This document shows positions 10,498-21,974 of a stretch of DNA of 64,000 nucleotides, in pieces (the stretch's first letter is position 1; every line of letters starts with the position of its first letter). The stretch is from Melampsora larici-populina 98AG31 (lineage: Eukaryota; Basidiomycota; Pucciniomycetes; Pucciniales; Melampsoraceae): assembly GCF_000204055.1 (NCBI RefSeq), contig NW_006768770.1, positions 1,051,258 to 1,115,257 of the forward strand, given 5' to 3'. The notes beneath the pieces were generated by a model that saw only the letters and a list, made by a program, of their open reading frames with translations, was not told the DNA's origin and did not search any database. The position numbers and the translations under genes were made by a program.

Positions 10498-13430
10498 TCA
10501 GCCATGTTTCTCAAAATCTCGGATCGTTTTCAAGCAACTACAAAGGCTTACCACGTCCATTAGTTTACCCCAGGGCTTTGTAACCTCAGGCTTTTCAAGT
10601 ACTTCTACTTCGTCTGCGTCCAAAAAATCCTTCTGACCAGAGACAAGATCCATACACTCAGCTCTTACAAGCTCCGTCTTTTTGATGAGTTTCCTGTGCA
10701 AGTTCATGAGAAAAGGCTTGTTAGAGATGTCATTGATGACCTTCAAACCATTGGAATTCGATACCAAGTTGGAAGACGAAGAGCTTACCATACAATGTAA
10801 CCTATCAAAAACATTGGTAGAGTGATATATGCTACAACAAATTCACCAGTTGACCTGAGAATGAGGCGAAATATAGACAGGATATGGGTAATATAGTAAG
10901 GGATATATTTTATTTTTAAAAGACGCTGCGAATGGAAGAGCTCACCAATTTCCGGGTATGAAGACTTCGAATCCATTCAACATGATCACTAATGTAAGTA
11001 CTGTCAACGTATAATATGTGAGGTAAGGTTGAAAAGGTGCTTTATACGGCAGGCTATCCCGATCATATCCTTGAACTTTTAAGCCTTTGTAAAATCGAAG
11101 GTAGGACTGTTGGTTTTTCAGAATTTTTTCATAAGTTGATGCCCCTTACTACCCACTCCCATAATCGACGGTGACATGAAAGATCATTGAAACATTCAAG
11201 TGATGTATACGCACAAGACAAATAGTCCACCAAGTCATCAGACCCGCAGTTGCTGATGGAGTCACGAGCCAATTGAATAGAGTGCTAGCTTTTTCATTCA
11301 AGCTCATGTATGCTAACAGTCCCGGAAGGGCACTGATAAAGGTAGCAGGAAGTGGTAAACCACCTTTGGTGCACTTTTTAAAGATCGCAGGGGCCATTCC
11401 ATCACTGGCCAGCCCGTACAAGACCCGGCTTGCGCCGTAAATTTGGCTGCTTGCTGCTGAGTAAGAGGCCACCAAGATGAAAGAATTTACCTGTATGGTT
11501 TGAAAAAAAGAGTTCAGTCAACTTGAGAAAATCTGCTACTCAATATTGTGCGAACGCACCAAGTCAGGTAAGATTTTAATGCCAGCATTGTTGATAGCTA
11601 TCACAAAGGGTGATGATGTCGCGTCGCCTGTTCCGCCCAGAAGACGCGGGTCGTCTGAAGCGACAAGCATACCCACAACCAATGCTCCCAAAATGTAAAA
11701 TAACAAGATCCTGGAGGATAATCAAGTTCAAAATCATTCTCGTCATGTGTTTCTGGATAAACTTTTCAAACTGACGCTTACCTATAAAACACGCTTGATA
11801 TTGCCTTAGGAACCGACTTTCTTGGATTGGCCGCCTCGCCTGCAGCTATTGCTACCATTTCAGTCCCCAAGAACGAATAGCTAGCCTGTATAAACACAGA
11901 CCTAAATGCGAGCGATGTTGAGAACTGAATCCATAGCACGTCGCATTCGAAATCTCACTCTCTCTCTCGAGATTGACCCACCAGAAAGATAGAAATCTAC
12001 CCCAGACTCCGGGTATACCTTTCAGCTGTTTAAATACTCCAGTATGCCTCCAATGTCTACCCGGGTTTTGTAGACCGAAATTCAGCTTATGTGATTGTTA
12101 CATTTCGAAGATTTTAGACTTACTTGAACCCTATCACCTCGTGTCCTGGTCCTCCGCCTGAGTCAGGAGAAAAGATGCTGTTGGTTAGGAAATCACTCTA
12201 TGACTTCAATTTTGTAGAATGTGATATGTGGTGCTTTACCAAGATCCAATACGAGTCCCATGATGATCAAAGTTATGATAGCTAATACCTTCACCGCAGC
12301 TACATCGAAGGGGAAAGCTATAAACTTTGCGTTCCTTGACCTGGACATCAAGAGTTTGAACTTACAGAAAAAGCATTCGGTCTTTCGAGCAGAGCCCGAA
12401 TTTTATGGTCACATAAGCGTTCATCACATGCGCTCAGACACGTGGTTTTAGTCGATCGTGAGTTTCGACGCACCTCGCCGTACCATCGAACACCAAAAAA
12501 GTTGATAGCCCCACTTGTGAAAAGAAACTAGAGCCGGTTGAGCAGAGAGAAAATTTGTGATGAGCAAAATTGACTCAGTGGGTGTAAACTCCATATACGA
12601 GACCTTTACCGTTTCGAAGAAAGATTTTAAAAAAACCTTTACTGACGATGGTGATCCACGCCACTTCACTGAGAGGATTTTTCCAGTAGCTAACTACTAT
12701 GGCGGCCGCTGTGATCTCTGTAGGTAAACAAAGCACAAAGGAGTACCTGAAGGGCTCAAGAGTCACTTTATCTAAACCCCTGCTTTATTTTAAAGACTAT
12801 GACTCACCAATAATTCCATCCAACTGAGATGTAGAAGACAATCAGCTTAATTTACTTCGCAGGATCCGAGAGGTTGAGAATATACTGACCGCTAAACCCC
12901 AAAGCTCTATCAAAAAATCGACTCGGGAAGTGAGAGAGTGATCCACTGATCGGAAACTTTGTAGCCATTTCCCCCTACATAGTTGGGGAACGTCAAACCT
13001 CCATAATTCAACCATCTCTGACGGACGTGGTCAATGGTGAGTTGGACTTACTAGCGCCACTAGCATACCATACATCACTGTTCCCCTAAGCGAGTTCGCA
13101 TAGATCACAAAAAAATCAAAGTACTGCGCAATAGTCAATGAGAAGCAATAGAAATACTAACATGACCATATATCCAAGCAGAAGACCAAGCGGACCGCCC
13201 TTTTCTAGCGCGTTCCCAATACCCAAGAATAATCCGGTTCCGATAGTCCCCCCGATGGCTATCATAGCCATATGACGTTCTTTGAGATTTCGCTGCACCT
13301 TCGTGTTGTTAGCCGATGGGGAGGTCATCTCGACGTCATCCAAAACATCTGGAAGCATTTTGGAATCGAGATCAAAAGTGTGGGAATCTGGAGAGTTGCC
13401 ACTTTCTCCTATTGTCGATGTTGCCTTCAT
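10498..13430 (-). CDS. Amino-acid permease, YAT/AAT (GAP1-like) family
   Basis: About 15 exons on the minus strand, start ATG at 13430. The N-terminal cytosolic part ends in QRNLKERHMAMIAIGGTIGT, the hallmark start of transmembrane helix 1 in fungal amino-acid permeases (APC superfamily, proton symporters of the plasma membrane). Further exons give GTVMYGMLVALGEM, a segment matching SGSLSHFPSRFFDRALGF, FFGVRWYGE (near 12490), VKVLAIITLIIMGLVLDLGG, SFLGTEMVAIAAGEAANPRK (near 11840-11900), SRVLYGLASDGMAPAIF (near 11400), KGLKVQGYDRDSLPYKAPFQPY (as LPYKAP, near 11060) and NGFEVFIPGNW (near 10960). The C-terminal tail carries the usual acidic VRAECMDLVSGQKD block. The exon coding the region after RWYGE has an unusual short insertion or uncertain boundary near 12340-12400. 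Substrate range cannot be told from sequence. Confidence 0.85.
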
Positions 13431-15179
13431 GTAATGAGTGTTGACGATCCTTTCCTGTCAAGTTGGAATCAGATAAGGAATGATGGTTGAAGAGGGTCGT
13501 TGTAAACACCTGGTCTGCTGTCGATGAAGTCTCTCTCAGGTCGGCCTAGTGCTCTTCTGTGACTGTTACTCCCTTCAGCTATCCCTAAGACAAGGGTGGC
13601 AAGGGTGAAGGAGCGGTGATTAAATTTCTGGTGAGGATTAAGGTTACCAGCTTTCAACAACTCATCGGGCTTCGCCTGCGGCATATGATATCCGTACGAT
13701 CATTTTTCGGCACTACCGCTTTTCACGTCTCGTTTCAGTTCAACACGCAGAAAATTTTTCTCGAAATAATTTACCTCTTCGTCAGTGATACATAGGCGTG
13801 GTCGATTGTGACTCGTGAGACAGTGTTGCAAACGTCGCAGGCACTCCAACTGATATGGGACTTATCTGCGTATTAAGATAGCAGATTTGGACGGCAGGTT
13901 TCGTCACATCGAAAACCAATCGTGATCAGATGGGCTATGCGGCGCGTATCAAACAGTATCTCAATGATTGTATCCGAAATTTTCCATACTCCAGTAACCA
14001 GTTTCGCTTCACCCGTCATCTGATCTTGGCGATAATGAACCTAATCAAGTGGTAGTATATATCGATACCAGCCATCGATGATGGCTCTGAGGAGGGGCTT
14101 ATAAAACCCAATCTAACCGCCATAAGAAATTGCATAGGACCTCTTTGAGGATCCATGATCAAAGCAAATTCATCGTTCAAGTGTTCCTCACAGCCCGACG
14201 AGTAAACCAACATCAGCCAGCGTTGATGGCCAATAGATCTTCGATACTTGGCTTGTAAGGACTCTGAATGACGAGGTTTGGATGTCCGTTCTTTTTTGGG
14301 TCGATTGATCATTATGGATTTTGAATTGATTGATCGCTGTCGATTCTGAATCAAGCAAGTAAAGGTTCTTCAGAAGTGGTATACGTAGAGTGAACATAAA
14401 GTTTTCAGTCGGAATGATTTGGTAGAGGCCTGCCGCCTTCGGCATGAGATGAACTCCTTTGCGTTGGTTTTTTGATAACTCTGAGTCTGAGATCGGTATG
14501 ACTATGTACACGTCATATGTAACAAAGCAGGCCTGGAATTCAAGCTGGAAACATGACGTGAGGATGATCAGAGCGTTCTTTCAGAATCTTGCATTCCCTT
14601 TTGTTCAGCGATCACAGCATTAAACATCCCATCCAATCGAGGCGCATAGAATTCCATCAGTCATGAAACCGCGAGCCAACAAGGAGCTCTCTGCTTCTTG
14701 CGACCAATCCTTTCCGAACCCATCACCTATATCCAATCGATTCCCGCAATTAAAGAAATTAATTTTTTTGGCTGGTTCACAAAAGCCTGCTCAAATTTCG
14801 ACCCCTGATAATTCATACCGAACAAAGCGGTAGATTCTAGTTACGGGGTCCTGTATAACGATGCGCGATGGCACCTATGTGCAGCGGAGGCTGAGGTCCA
14901 AGACCCTCTGGGCGTACAAGGAACAATCAACGACGATACATCCCCGAACGAGAGGCGTTCATTCAATCCCTTCCGAATCCCTCAGCGCGCGGCGCTGGCT
15001 TTCATCCAAAGAGTCTGGAATTTTTCCGCCATAGATACACATATTTTTCTGCTCGATTGGCCGTGTGGTATATGTATATACACATAGGAGCATGAGCACA
15101 TACACTGCAATAAATAGACTGCTTCCAAGATCAGATAGTTTCCGCCCTGCCCATATCCTCAATCGCCGCCAACACCAAG
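13431..15179. other. Divergent promoter region with possible decayed coding remnant
   Basis: Upstream of the permease (minus) and of the secreted cysteine-rich gene (plus). On the minus strand around 14570-14930 short protein-like stretches appear in different frames (for example LGPQPPLHIGAIAHRYTGP, then a piece ending in AVIAEQKG), without a consistent exon chain. They may be a dead gene fragment. A TATATGTATATA motif at about 15070-15081 lies roughly 100 bp before the start of the secreted protein gene. Confidence 0.35.
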
Positions 15180-15885
15180 ATGTCTTCGAAAATCTTTCTT
15201 AACCTCCTTGTGATGTGCATCACGCTGTCTGTTTTCATGAAACTGTGCTCAGCTAAGCTCGGGCCCGGAAACTACGACTGTGTCCAGGCATACACTACGG
15301 GGCACACGGCCGGTGAATCTTGTTCTTTCCTTTTCCTTTTCAGCTAAACCTTTTAGACCTGTTCTGATCGGCTTCTTGCTTTCAGCTTGTACTGATGGCG
15401 ACGGCCATCAGCACAATTGTCCAGGTGATTTCTGCCGATATCTAGGTGAGTGACACCAAAACGATTTATTCTCCAACACGTATACGTCTTTACTTTTTAT
15501 TCTGATGTGCATGTGATTTTCGCAGACCATATTTGGCTCCCGATGAGCAACTGTGTACCTTACCCGGCGACTGGCGATGGCTTTTCCAAACAACAATGTG
15601 AACATTACACATACAACGATCCTAACACTTTTTGTCAGTAGACGGCCTCCTTACCCAAATCCGTTTATTTTTCTAAAATAACCTCATGAAACACCTCACC
15701 TCTCTGTTTGACAACGCTCAGTATGTACCATTCACAACAATCAAGACTACAAGTGCCTGCGTAAGCTCAATGACAAGCCAGTCATGCGTAAGTCAACTGT
15801 TTTTGTGATCACCGGGACGCTATGACCATGCGCTGATAATCTCACCTTCATAAATCTGATAGACTGTGACAATTGCTCCACGTAA
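15180..15885 (+). CDS. Small secreted cysteine-rich protein (candidate effector)
   Basis: Five short exons, 15180-15312, 15386-15445, 15526-15633, 15722-15787 and 15863-15885, separated by GT-AG introns of 73, 80, 88 and 75 nt, all phase 1. Spliced length is 390 nt, 129 aa, in frame to a TAA. Residues 1-25 form a clear signal peptide (hydrophobic core FLNLLVMCITLSVF, cleavage after CSA). The mature 104 residues hold ten cysteines at 34, 46, 56, 61, 74, 89, 102, 112, 124 and 127, an even number consistent with disulfide bonding in an extracellular protein. I recognise no named domain. Size, secretion and cysteine content are typical of rust candidate effectors, but that role is inference. If intron 3 were retained the protein would stop at 15641. 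Confidence 0.6.
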
Positions 15886-16525
15886 ATAATGGCACCCGGT
15901 CATCTGTTTCGATCATTGTAGAACGTATACCTACAAGCTTTTACGGCCCTTGCTAATCCAACTTGTAAAGAAAACTGCTCAATTGCCTTACATGCTTCAT
16001 TGCTTGAAAAATTCATAGCAAGACTTTCAGAGTGAGAGTGTCAGAATATCACTTTTTGGTATCACTTTTGAATTTCCAATAAGGTGGTATTGTGTAAATT
16101 GATCAAGACTTTCCAAATTGTACCGCTGCTGAAGCGCTTGAGGGATGGATTTTTCATCCGGAAGACGGGATAGGTCCATTGGGTAGATAAATTTCAACGC
16201 CAGGGGCGGTCGAGTTAAGAATGCGACTACCGAGGGACTGTGAGCTCACTGGACGTGATGGCAAATATTCGCGTCCCAGTGATCTGAAGGATTGCAATGT
16301 GCCGAGTACTTTATAGTAAGAAGTGGTAAGAGTAGTGCATTCAAAAATGTTGTTTCAACAACTTTCAAAGATAGAGAAGAGAGCACAGCAATGGTTTATC
16401 AATCAGAATCTAAACTCAGATATTATTGTTTGGTATGTTCTCGATGACATCAAAAAAAGTACAAAAATGGTGCACGACTACAAAATGTTTATTTCAGAAT
16501 GACAAAAAGCCCTTTATAACCCTCT
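15886..16525. other. Intergenic region, no gene seen
   Basis: Between the 3' ends of the two secreted-protein genes. No supported exon on either strand. Confidence 0.4.
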
Positions 16526-17385
16526 TTAATTTCCATTGAAGTTGTTGTTGTTGTTGTCATTGGAGTTGAAGTTGGACTGGGAGTTTGATCCGAAGTTGTT
16601 ATCACCATTTCTGTTGATGTTGTTATTCTGATTTGATTGAAAGGTTTGACCGTTTGATTGAGAATTGACTGAAGAATTGAAGTTATTATTGCCATTCGCG
16701 CTGTTCTGATTGGCTTGGGAGCTTTGGCGGTTTTGAGAAGATGAATTAAAGTTTCCATCGGCTCCTGAGCTGCTTCCACCATTGGCACCAACGTTTACGC
16801 TCCTCTGAGTGGTGCCGACAGGGGTTTGGCCGTCGTTATTAGCGTTGGTATTTCCACCATTGCGACTCTTGTAAGTTTCGTACGCTGTCTCAATAGCTCT
16901 GGCCACAGCAGCAGGATCACCACTTTCAGAACTACTACCAACAGCTTGACCAAGGATTCTAACAAGTTCACTGGTTTCATTAGGACCAGCAGTCGAGTTC
17001 TTCTCTTCGTGGTGGACTTGTTTATAAGCCTTGGCAATTGTTTTGAGTGAAGGTGGTTTGTTTTGTTCTTCAGCTTCCTCATTTTCTTGACTTTGACCTT
17101 GACCTTGACCTTGGATATTCAAGTTGTTGTTTCCGACTGTGTTTTGATTGTTACCATTTGCTTGGTTATTTCTGGGAGGAGTGTTTTGACCGTTTCCATT
17201 ATTGGTATTTTGACGTCTGGCTACGTCATGGCTGTATTATGGGTAAAAAAGGCAAAGTTGATGAACGGCTTCAAAATTTAAATCAAGAATACAACTTACG
17301 TAGAACTTGGACGAGCTTGGATAGATAGACCATTGGTGCAAGCAGCGAAAACAGCAAGGTGGAGGATTGAAGTGGTGAAAAGCAT
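16526..17385 (-). CDS. Secreted Asn/Gln/Gly/Ser-rich protein
   Basis: Two exons, 17385-17300 and 17231-16526, with a 68-nt intron (gtaagt...atacag); 263 aa. The start gives a signal peptide (MLFTTSILHLAVFAACTNG) followed by a short stretch ending in a dibasic RR near residue 34, a possible Kex2 site. A repeated QGQGQ segment, a more ordered middle part (about residues 80-160, with ELVRILGQAV and AVARAIETAYETY helices), and an Asn/Gln/Ser/Gly-rich tail rich in NNN and FNSN repeats follow. Likely an extracellular or wall-associated low-complexity protein. The nearby cysteine-rich secreted gene on the opposite strand suggests a secreted-protein patch. No family is recognised. Confidence 0.65.
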
Positions 17386-18866
17386 ATTTGATGTTTTAAA
17401 ATTGAAGTGTATAGAATTGGTAAAAATGTATAATGTGTTGAAAGTCTAATATCGATTGATAATGTGGGATGGATAACCAGATCCTTTTTGATGACAATAA
17501 GTATGTAGGAGAAGTGGTGATTGAAAATACTACAGACTAGCTGGAGTAAAAATAAATCGAAATAAATTAAGAACGATCGGATTATTTGATCGTGTGATGA
17601 ATGGGGGCAAGATAATCGACCAACGGCAGGAGTATCTATACCTCTTCATTGGAGCTATGGATGTAGCTCAAGCTGTGCTTCTTTGCGTCCACCTGGCGCC
17701 ATGCTCCTACAAGGCCGAGAAGACACACTTCTTTGATAACTATGCCAGTTTAAACCAGCTAATCGTGGCAAATTCATATCACATTCAAATGCAACACTCC
17801 TCAAGAAAGTCAAACATAGATTTCTCACTTACATATACTGATGATGTAATGAACGTAAATGCTCGGTTACCACTAGTGTGCACTCAAACTGCCTCCAGAG
17901 CTTCATTTTGTTCGCTTAGTCCAAGGTGGTCAATTTGGCATCTTAACAAGGAAGTAGGAAATGCATATCGACAAATGAGGACGAACGACTGAGCTGGTTT
18001 AAGTTGCGATGAACCAACATCTGAACCACTTCGCTGCGATCCGCTGTTTCCCGATTTTTTGTGACGATATTGATACCCGCTACAATCAACTCGCCCTGCG
18101 CTCCGCTCACAAGATGTACCCGCTACATTACAAAGGTAGCAGAGCGGCACTCAGAACCGCTCGCGCTCCACTGCATCTTGATTTTGACCTTTAGAGGTGA
18201 GCGGAGCAAACTTTTACTATACAAGATTTTTTATTCAAATATTCATAAGTAAATAGATATATACACAAATGAAGCACGAGGGAAAAAAACTGAGAGATAA
18301 ACGGCAATAAACGAGTGAAAATAGCAGACAAGACAGCAAAGCAAGATACGAGATAACAACGCAAAAAGCAAGAAAAGAGCGTGGAGAAAGTAAAACAGAG
18401 TAAAACAGGACACAACCGGTAAGAAACAAGCATCACTGAAACACAAGGTCAAAAGGAAAGGAACAAGTGAAAATAAGAAATATGAGGGCAAAAGTAAAGG
18501 AAAAAATATAAAAAAAAACAAAGCAAAAGATGATAAACAAGCGTCAAGAAAAGATGAAAGAAGAACGCATGTAGGAGAAACACAAGGAGCAATGGAAATT
18601 CAAGAAGGCAAGCAATCAAAGATAGATGAAGAGGATCAAATCAAGTTCTTCTTCTTTGAGTTTGAGTTGGCCTCAAAGAAGAACAAGTAAGTTAGAGCTT
18701 CAGAAAATGGACCTTGCACAGGTATCCTGGCAGCAAGCCATAAGGACCTGATGAGCTTAAAGATGCAAGATGGGCTTCAAAGGTGATATGTTATCTAATT
18801 AGATTGTTACATGAGGACTATGCATAATGGTATCACGGAGGACCCCGGAGAGCTCCTGTAGAGGTG
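17386..18866. other. Intergenic region with a T-poor stretch
   Basis: Holds the promoter of the Asn-rich gene. From about 18245 to 18660 the plus strand is strongly purine-rich and T-poor (A/G/C with few T) for some 400 nt, giving long artificial open frames on the minus strand that are Phe/Leu-rich and not gene-like. No gene is supported. Confidence 0.4.
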
Positions 18867-19216
18867 TGTGATGTAGAAGATTTTATTTTCTTATGTTTGC
18901 TGTTAATTGCTGCATATTTCACAGCCTCTACACCACATTAAAAACTCTTCACAATTGTGTAGGCATAAATTTCACAGTTAACAAAGTGCTTTGCTCTTGG
19001 CTAGGCATTGGTGAGGGAGGAGCAAGGGATTTGGTCAAGTTTTTATGAATATAAACTGTGGCAAAGTGTGTGTAGTGTAGGAGATTTCTAACATCATGCA
19101 CCTCAATAAGAGCTCTCTGGGGTCCTTATCAAAGACCAGATAACTAGAGTAAGATGCAGTAGAAGCATATTGATATGTGAAAGCCTTATAATCATCAGAA
19201 TAAAATCATAACATCA
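18867..19216 (-). repeat. 3' LTR of old Ty3/gypsy element (outer element)
   Basis: Read on the minus strand this about 350-bp segment begins TGATGTTATG and ends CATCACA, giving TG...CA ends. Immediately upstream (plus 19217-19226) lies a polypurine tract AAAGGGGGAG, which primes plus-strand synthesis next to a 3' LTR. The matching 5' LTR was not found in the window. The exact outer end is uncertain by a few bases because of a TGTGTG run. Confidence 0.6.
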
Positions 19217-19305
19217 CTCCCCCTTTATGTCTCAGCCTCTTCTTGAAAGGCTATGATCTTTCCCCGGGTCAGCATTAAAAACCCACTGGTAAAAAAGCTT
19301 CACCC

Positions 19306-20265
19306 TCACACTCTTCTCTGTGCCTTGTGATATCTGAATTCATCTGTTGGATATTTTGGATTAAATTCATTCATCAGTCCTTGTGCATTCCTGATTGTCC
19401 TTCTGGTTCTCACGAGTTGTGGTTCAAATTGGAGTCTTTTGTCTAAAATCCCTTGAGCTTTGGATTCCTCTTCTCCTTTTATGATGATAGGTTCTGGTTC
19501 CGTTTGTTGTTGATCACCTGATATTGCACTGTCTTCAAATTTACGCGACAGGCTCACATGAAAAACTCAAAGAATTTTTGCCATTGATTTGTTGTCATAA
19601 GAGACTGCAAATTCTTGTGGTCAGTGTACACTATCACATTGAGGAAGTTGGGATTTCCCTCTAAGTATTGACACCTTTCTTTAAAAGAGGCTACTACTGC
19701 TAACAACACTTTGTCAAATATCCCATAATTTTGTTCAGCTTGTATTAGAGATCTTGAGAGGAAAGCAACAGGCTGGAGTTCTTGATCATCATCTGAGAAT
19801 TGTGAGTGTACTGAACTTAACACAAAATCCAAACATTCCAGAATGAATGGTTTGTAATCACTGTGTTCTTGTGTGTGTGCGCTCGTTGTCAAGCAACTGC
19901 CACAAGGACATGGTGAATGATTTGCAATCTTCAGAGCTGTGCTGATGTAAAGGCAGTTTTCAACATTTCAAAAGCTTCATTTCTTGCCACTGTCCATTCA
20001 AACTTGACAGCTTTTTGAGATATTTCATGAAGTGGTCATGCTGTTTTTGAAAAATAGATTACAAAGCATTGGTGAAAATTTGCAAAGTATAAAAAATTTT
20101 GGACTTCCAATAGATTTCAAGGTTTAGGCCATTCTTTCACTAATGATACCTTAGTCTCATCCATCCTCATTTGATTTTGTGACATAATAAGACCCAAGTA
20201 CGGGATCCTGTTCCTGAAAAGTTTTGTTTTGGGGGCTTTAATCAAACATTATGGGCTATGAGTAT
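19306..20265 (-). pseudogene. Decayed Ty3/gypsy pol, RT end to C-terminal tail
   Basis: Minus-strand remnants in order: end of reverse transcriptase (PYLGLIM, then MDETKV, KEWPKP, FLYFANF), the RT-RNase H connection (FEWTVARNEAFEMLKTAF), RNase H (QPVAFLSRSL, AEQNYGIFDK, VYTDHKNLQSL; 19892-19560), then directly the C-terminal tail region (19557-19306, with ILDKRLQFEP and FNPKYPTD). The whole integrase between RNase H and the tail is missing, so an internal deletion has occurred. Several stops and frameshifts are present. This is the downstream half of the outer element whose upstream RT half lies at 33540-33990. Confidence 0.7.
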
Positions 20266-21410
20266 GTATAGTACCTATCCACTCTTTACTCAACGATGTC
20301 TAGGGATGGGTTGTTAATTTTTAATTTTCTTTTATTATTCATTCCTTGTACTAAACGTCAAACTTATTTACGATTACAGTATATTAAGTTTTGTCTTTGG
20401 TTTGTCCTAGGCAAACCAGAAGTACTCGTAATGAAGTACTTCGGCTTCTTGGGGGGGGGCCCAGCCTTGACAAGGGCCGAGGGAGGTAGGACCACCAGCG
20501 ACAGTGGGCGGGAGAGCGCTTCCCCTTGACTCGGGACACAGTCCTGAGCATGTGATCTCCCGCACACTGTGGCTTGGGTCAATACACGACCCCCAAATGC
20601 CAATATACACACACACGTGACAATCTTCTTGTAGAAGCATCCATACTGTATTTCCGTTAGATCAAACTTAAAGTCTTTATTTCACTTGTCGACCACTCGA
20701 TCTGATCACCGATCACTCCTGAAACCTCAAGTTCTCCAAAATACGTAAAGTCTCTAAAAGATCTTCCTCCTTATACTCCCTGATATATAGTTTATACGCC
20801 TTAGATTTCCACCGACCAACCGCTACGATCTCCTCCAGAGGACTATTAAGATTCCACCTTAACGAAGCTCCTCCGACCGAAAAGGAATGGCCTGTAAGGA
20901 CACATCCGTCTTGCGCTTTCCAAGCTTCCGAGAACAATTTCTGACATCTTGTTTTTGTCAAGGTCACTCGTTTATTTCCCTTCGGGTATGAGAAAATAGG
21001 ATCATCGTCTGTCGCGTTGGTATCCTCTAGTAAGCGACGTACAGCTGACACTGGGTCTAAAAGTGAAGGTTGTGTCTGTAGGTGAATTTCTTGAATTTCT
21101 CCTACCGCCGCTGTTTTCGCTGCTCGTATTTTTATTATCAAGTAAGTACCTTTCGGATCCCAAATTAAGTCTTTCACCCTAACTTGGTCATGATTCGACG
21201 CAGGCTTCACCAACTCTCCCATCCTGGCCATTCCCCGAAATGCCACTAAGGCAACTGTGTAAGCAACTTGATTCTCCATAACCCCGTCCGTTAACTTCTC
21301 AACTAATTTAAATAAATTCTTCACTAAAACAGGGTTCTTCTTCTTCCTCGGTTCGTCTTCTAGCTCTAACTTCTTCGCTGCTGTTAGAATGGCTTCTATT
21401 CAAGGCGTTG

Positions 21411-21809
21411 TGTAATGACTTACATCATTACACCTTAAAGTTACATACATACCTAGACTTAGGACCTAAGACTGTTTTCATATTTCTTTCAAATTCATCA
21501 CACACAAATCCTGGCTCCTTAGGGAATACTGAGCTGATCTCATATTTCAATATCTTCGGAGCTAGGTGAGCATTTTGATTAAACACATTTCTCTTATCCT
21601 TTCTATCTTTTCATTATTATCAATTGTAGACTGTCCTTAGGGAATACTGAGCTGATCTCATATTTCAATATCTTCGGAGCTAGAAATAAAGATAACATAC
21701 CTTGGTTCTAGAACTTTGAAGTCCACTCCGTGGCACTTGATCCTCAGCTCCCTCCGAGAAAGAGTTCCTTTAAAATCACCTTCGAGTGAGGACATATCAG
21801 TCCTTTACA
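21411..21809 (+). repeat. 5' LTR of the intact Ty3/gypsy element
   Basis: 399 bp, TGTAATGA...CCTTTACA. It contains an internal direct repeat of about 50 bp (from TCCTTAGGGAATACTGAGC to ATCTTCGGAGCTAG) present twice, roughly 130 bp apart, also found in the 3' LTR. Confidence 0.92.
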
Positions 21810-21974
21810 CTTTTTTTTTCTCGAACCAAACTCGCAAGAAAAGAAACATCCTTTGAAAACTTCAGAAGAACGTTGTTCTTATTACTTCGGAAGAACCTAG
21901 TTCTTACAACATCACCCCGGATTTACAAACTTATCAAACCTTGCTCATCCTAATTCTTCCTTGTACAAACCTGC

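Noticed and set aside
17594..17992. Plus-strand 132-codon ORF
   Set aside because: No domain, no splice context, odd composition; treated as chance.
18191..18521. Overlapping Phe/Leu-rich minus-strand ORFs that look like membrane proteins
   Set aside because: They arise from the T-poor bias of the other strand, occur in several frames at once, and have no gene-like features.
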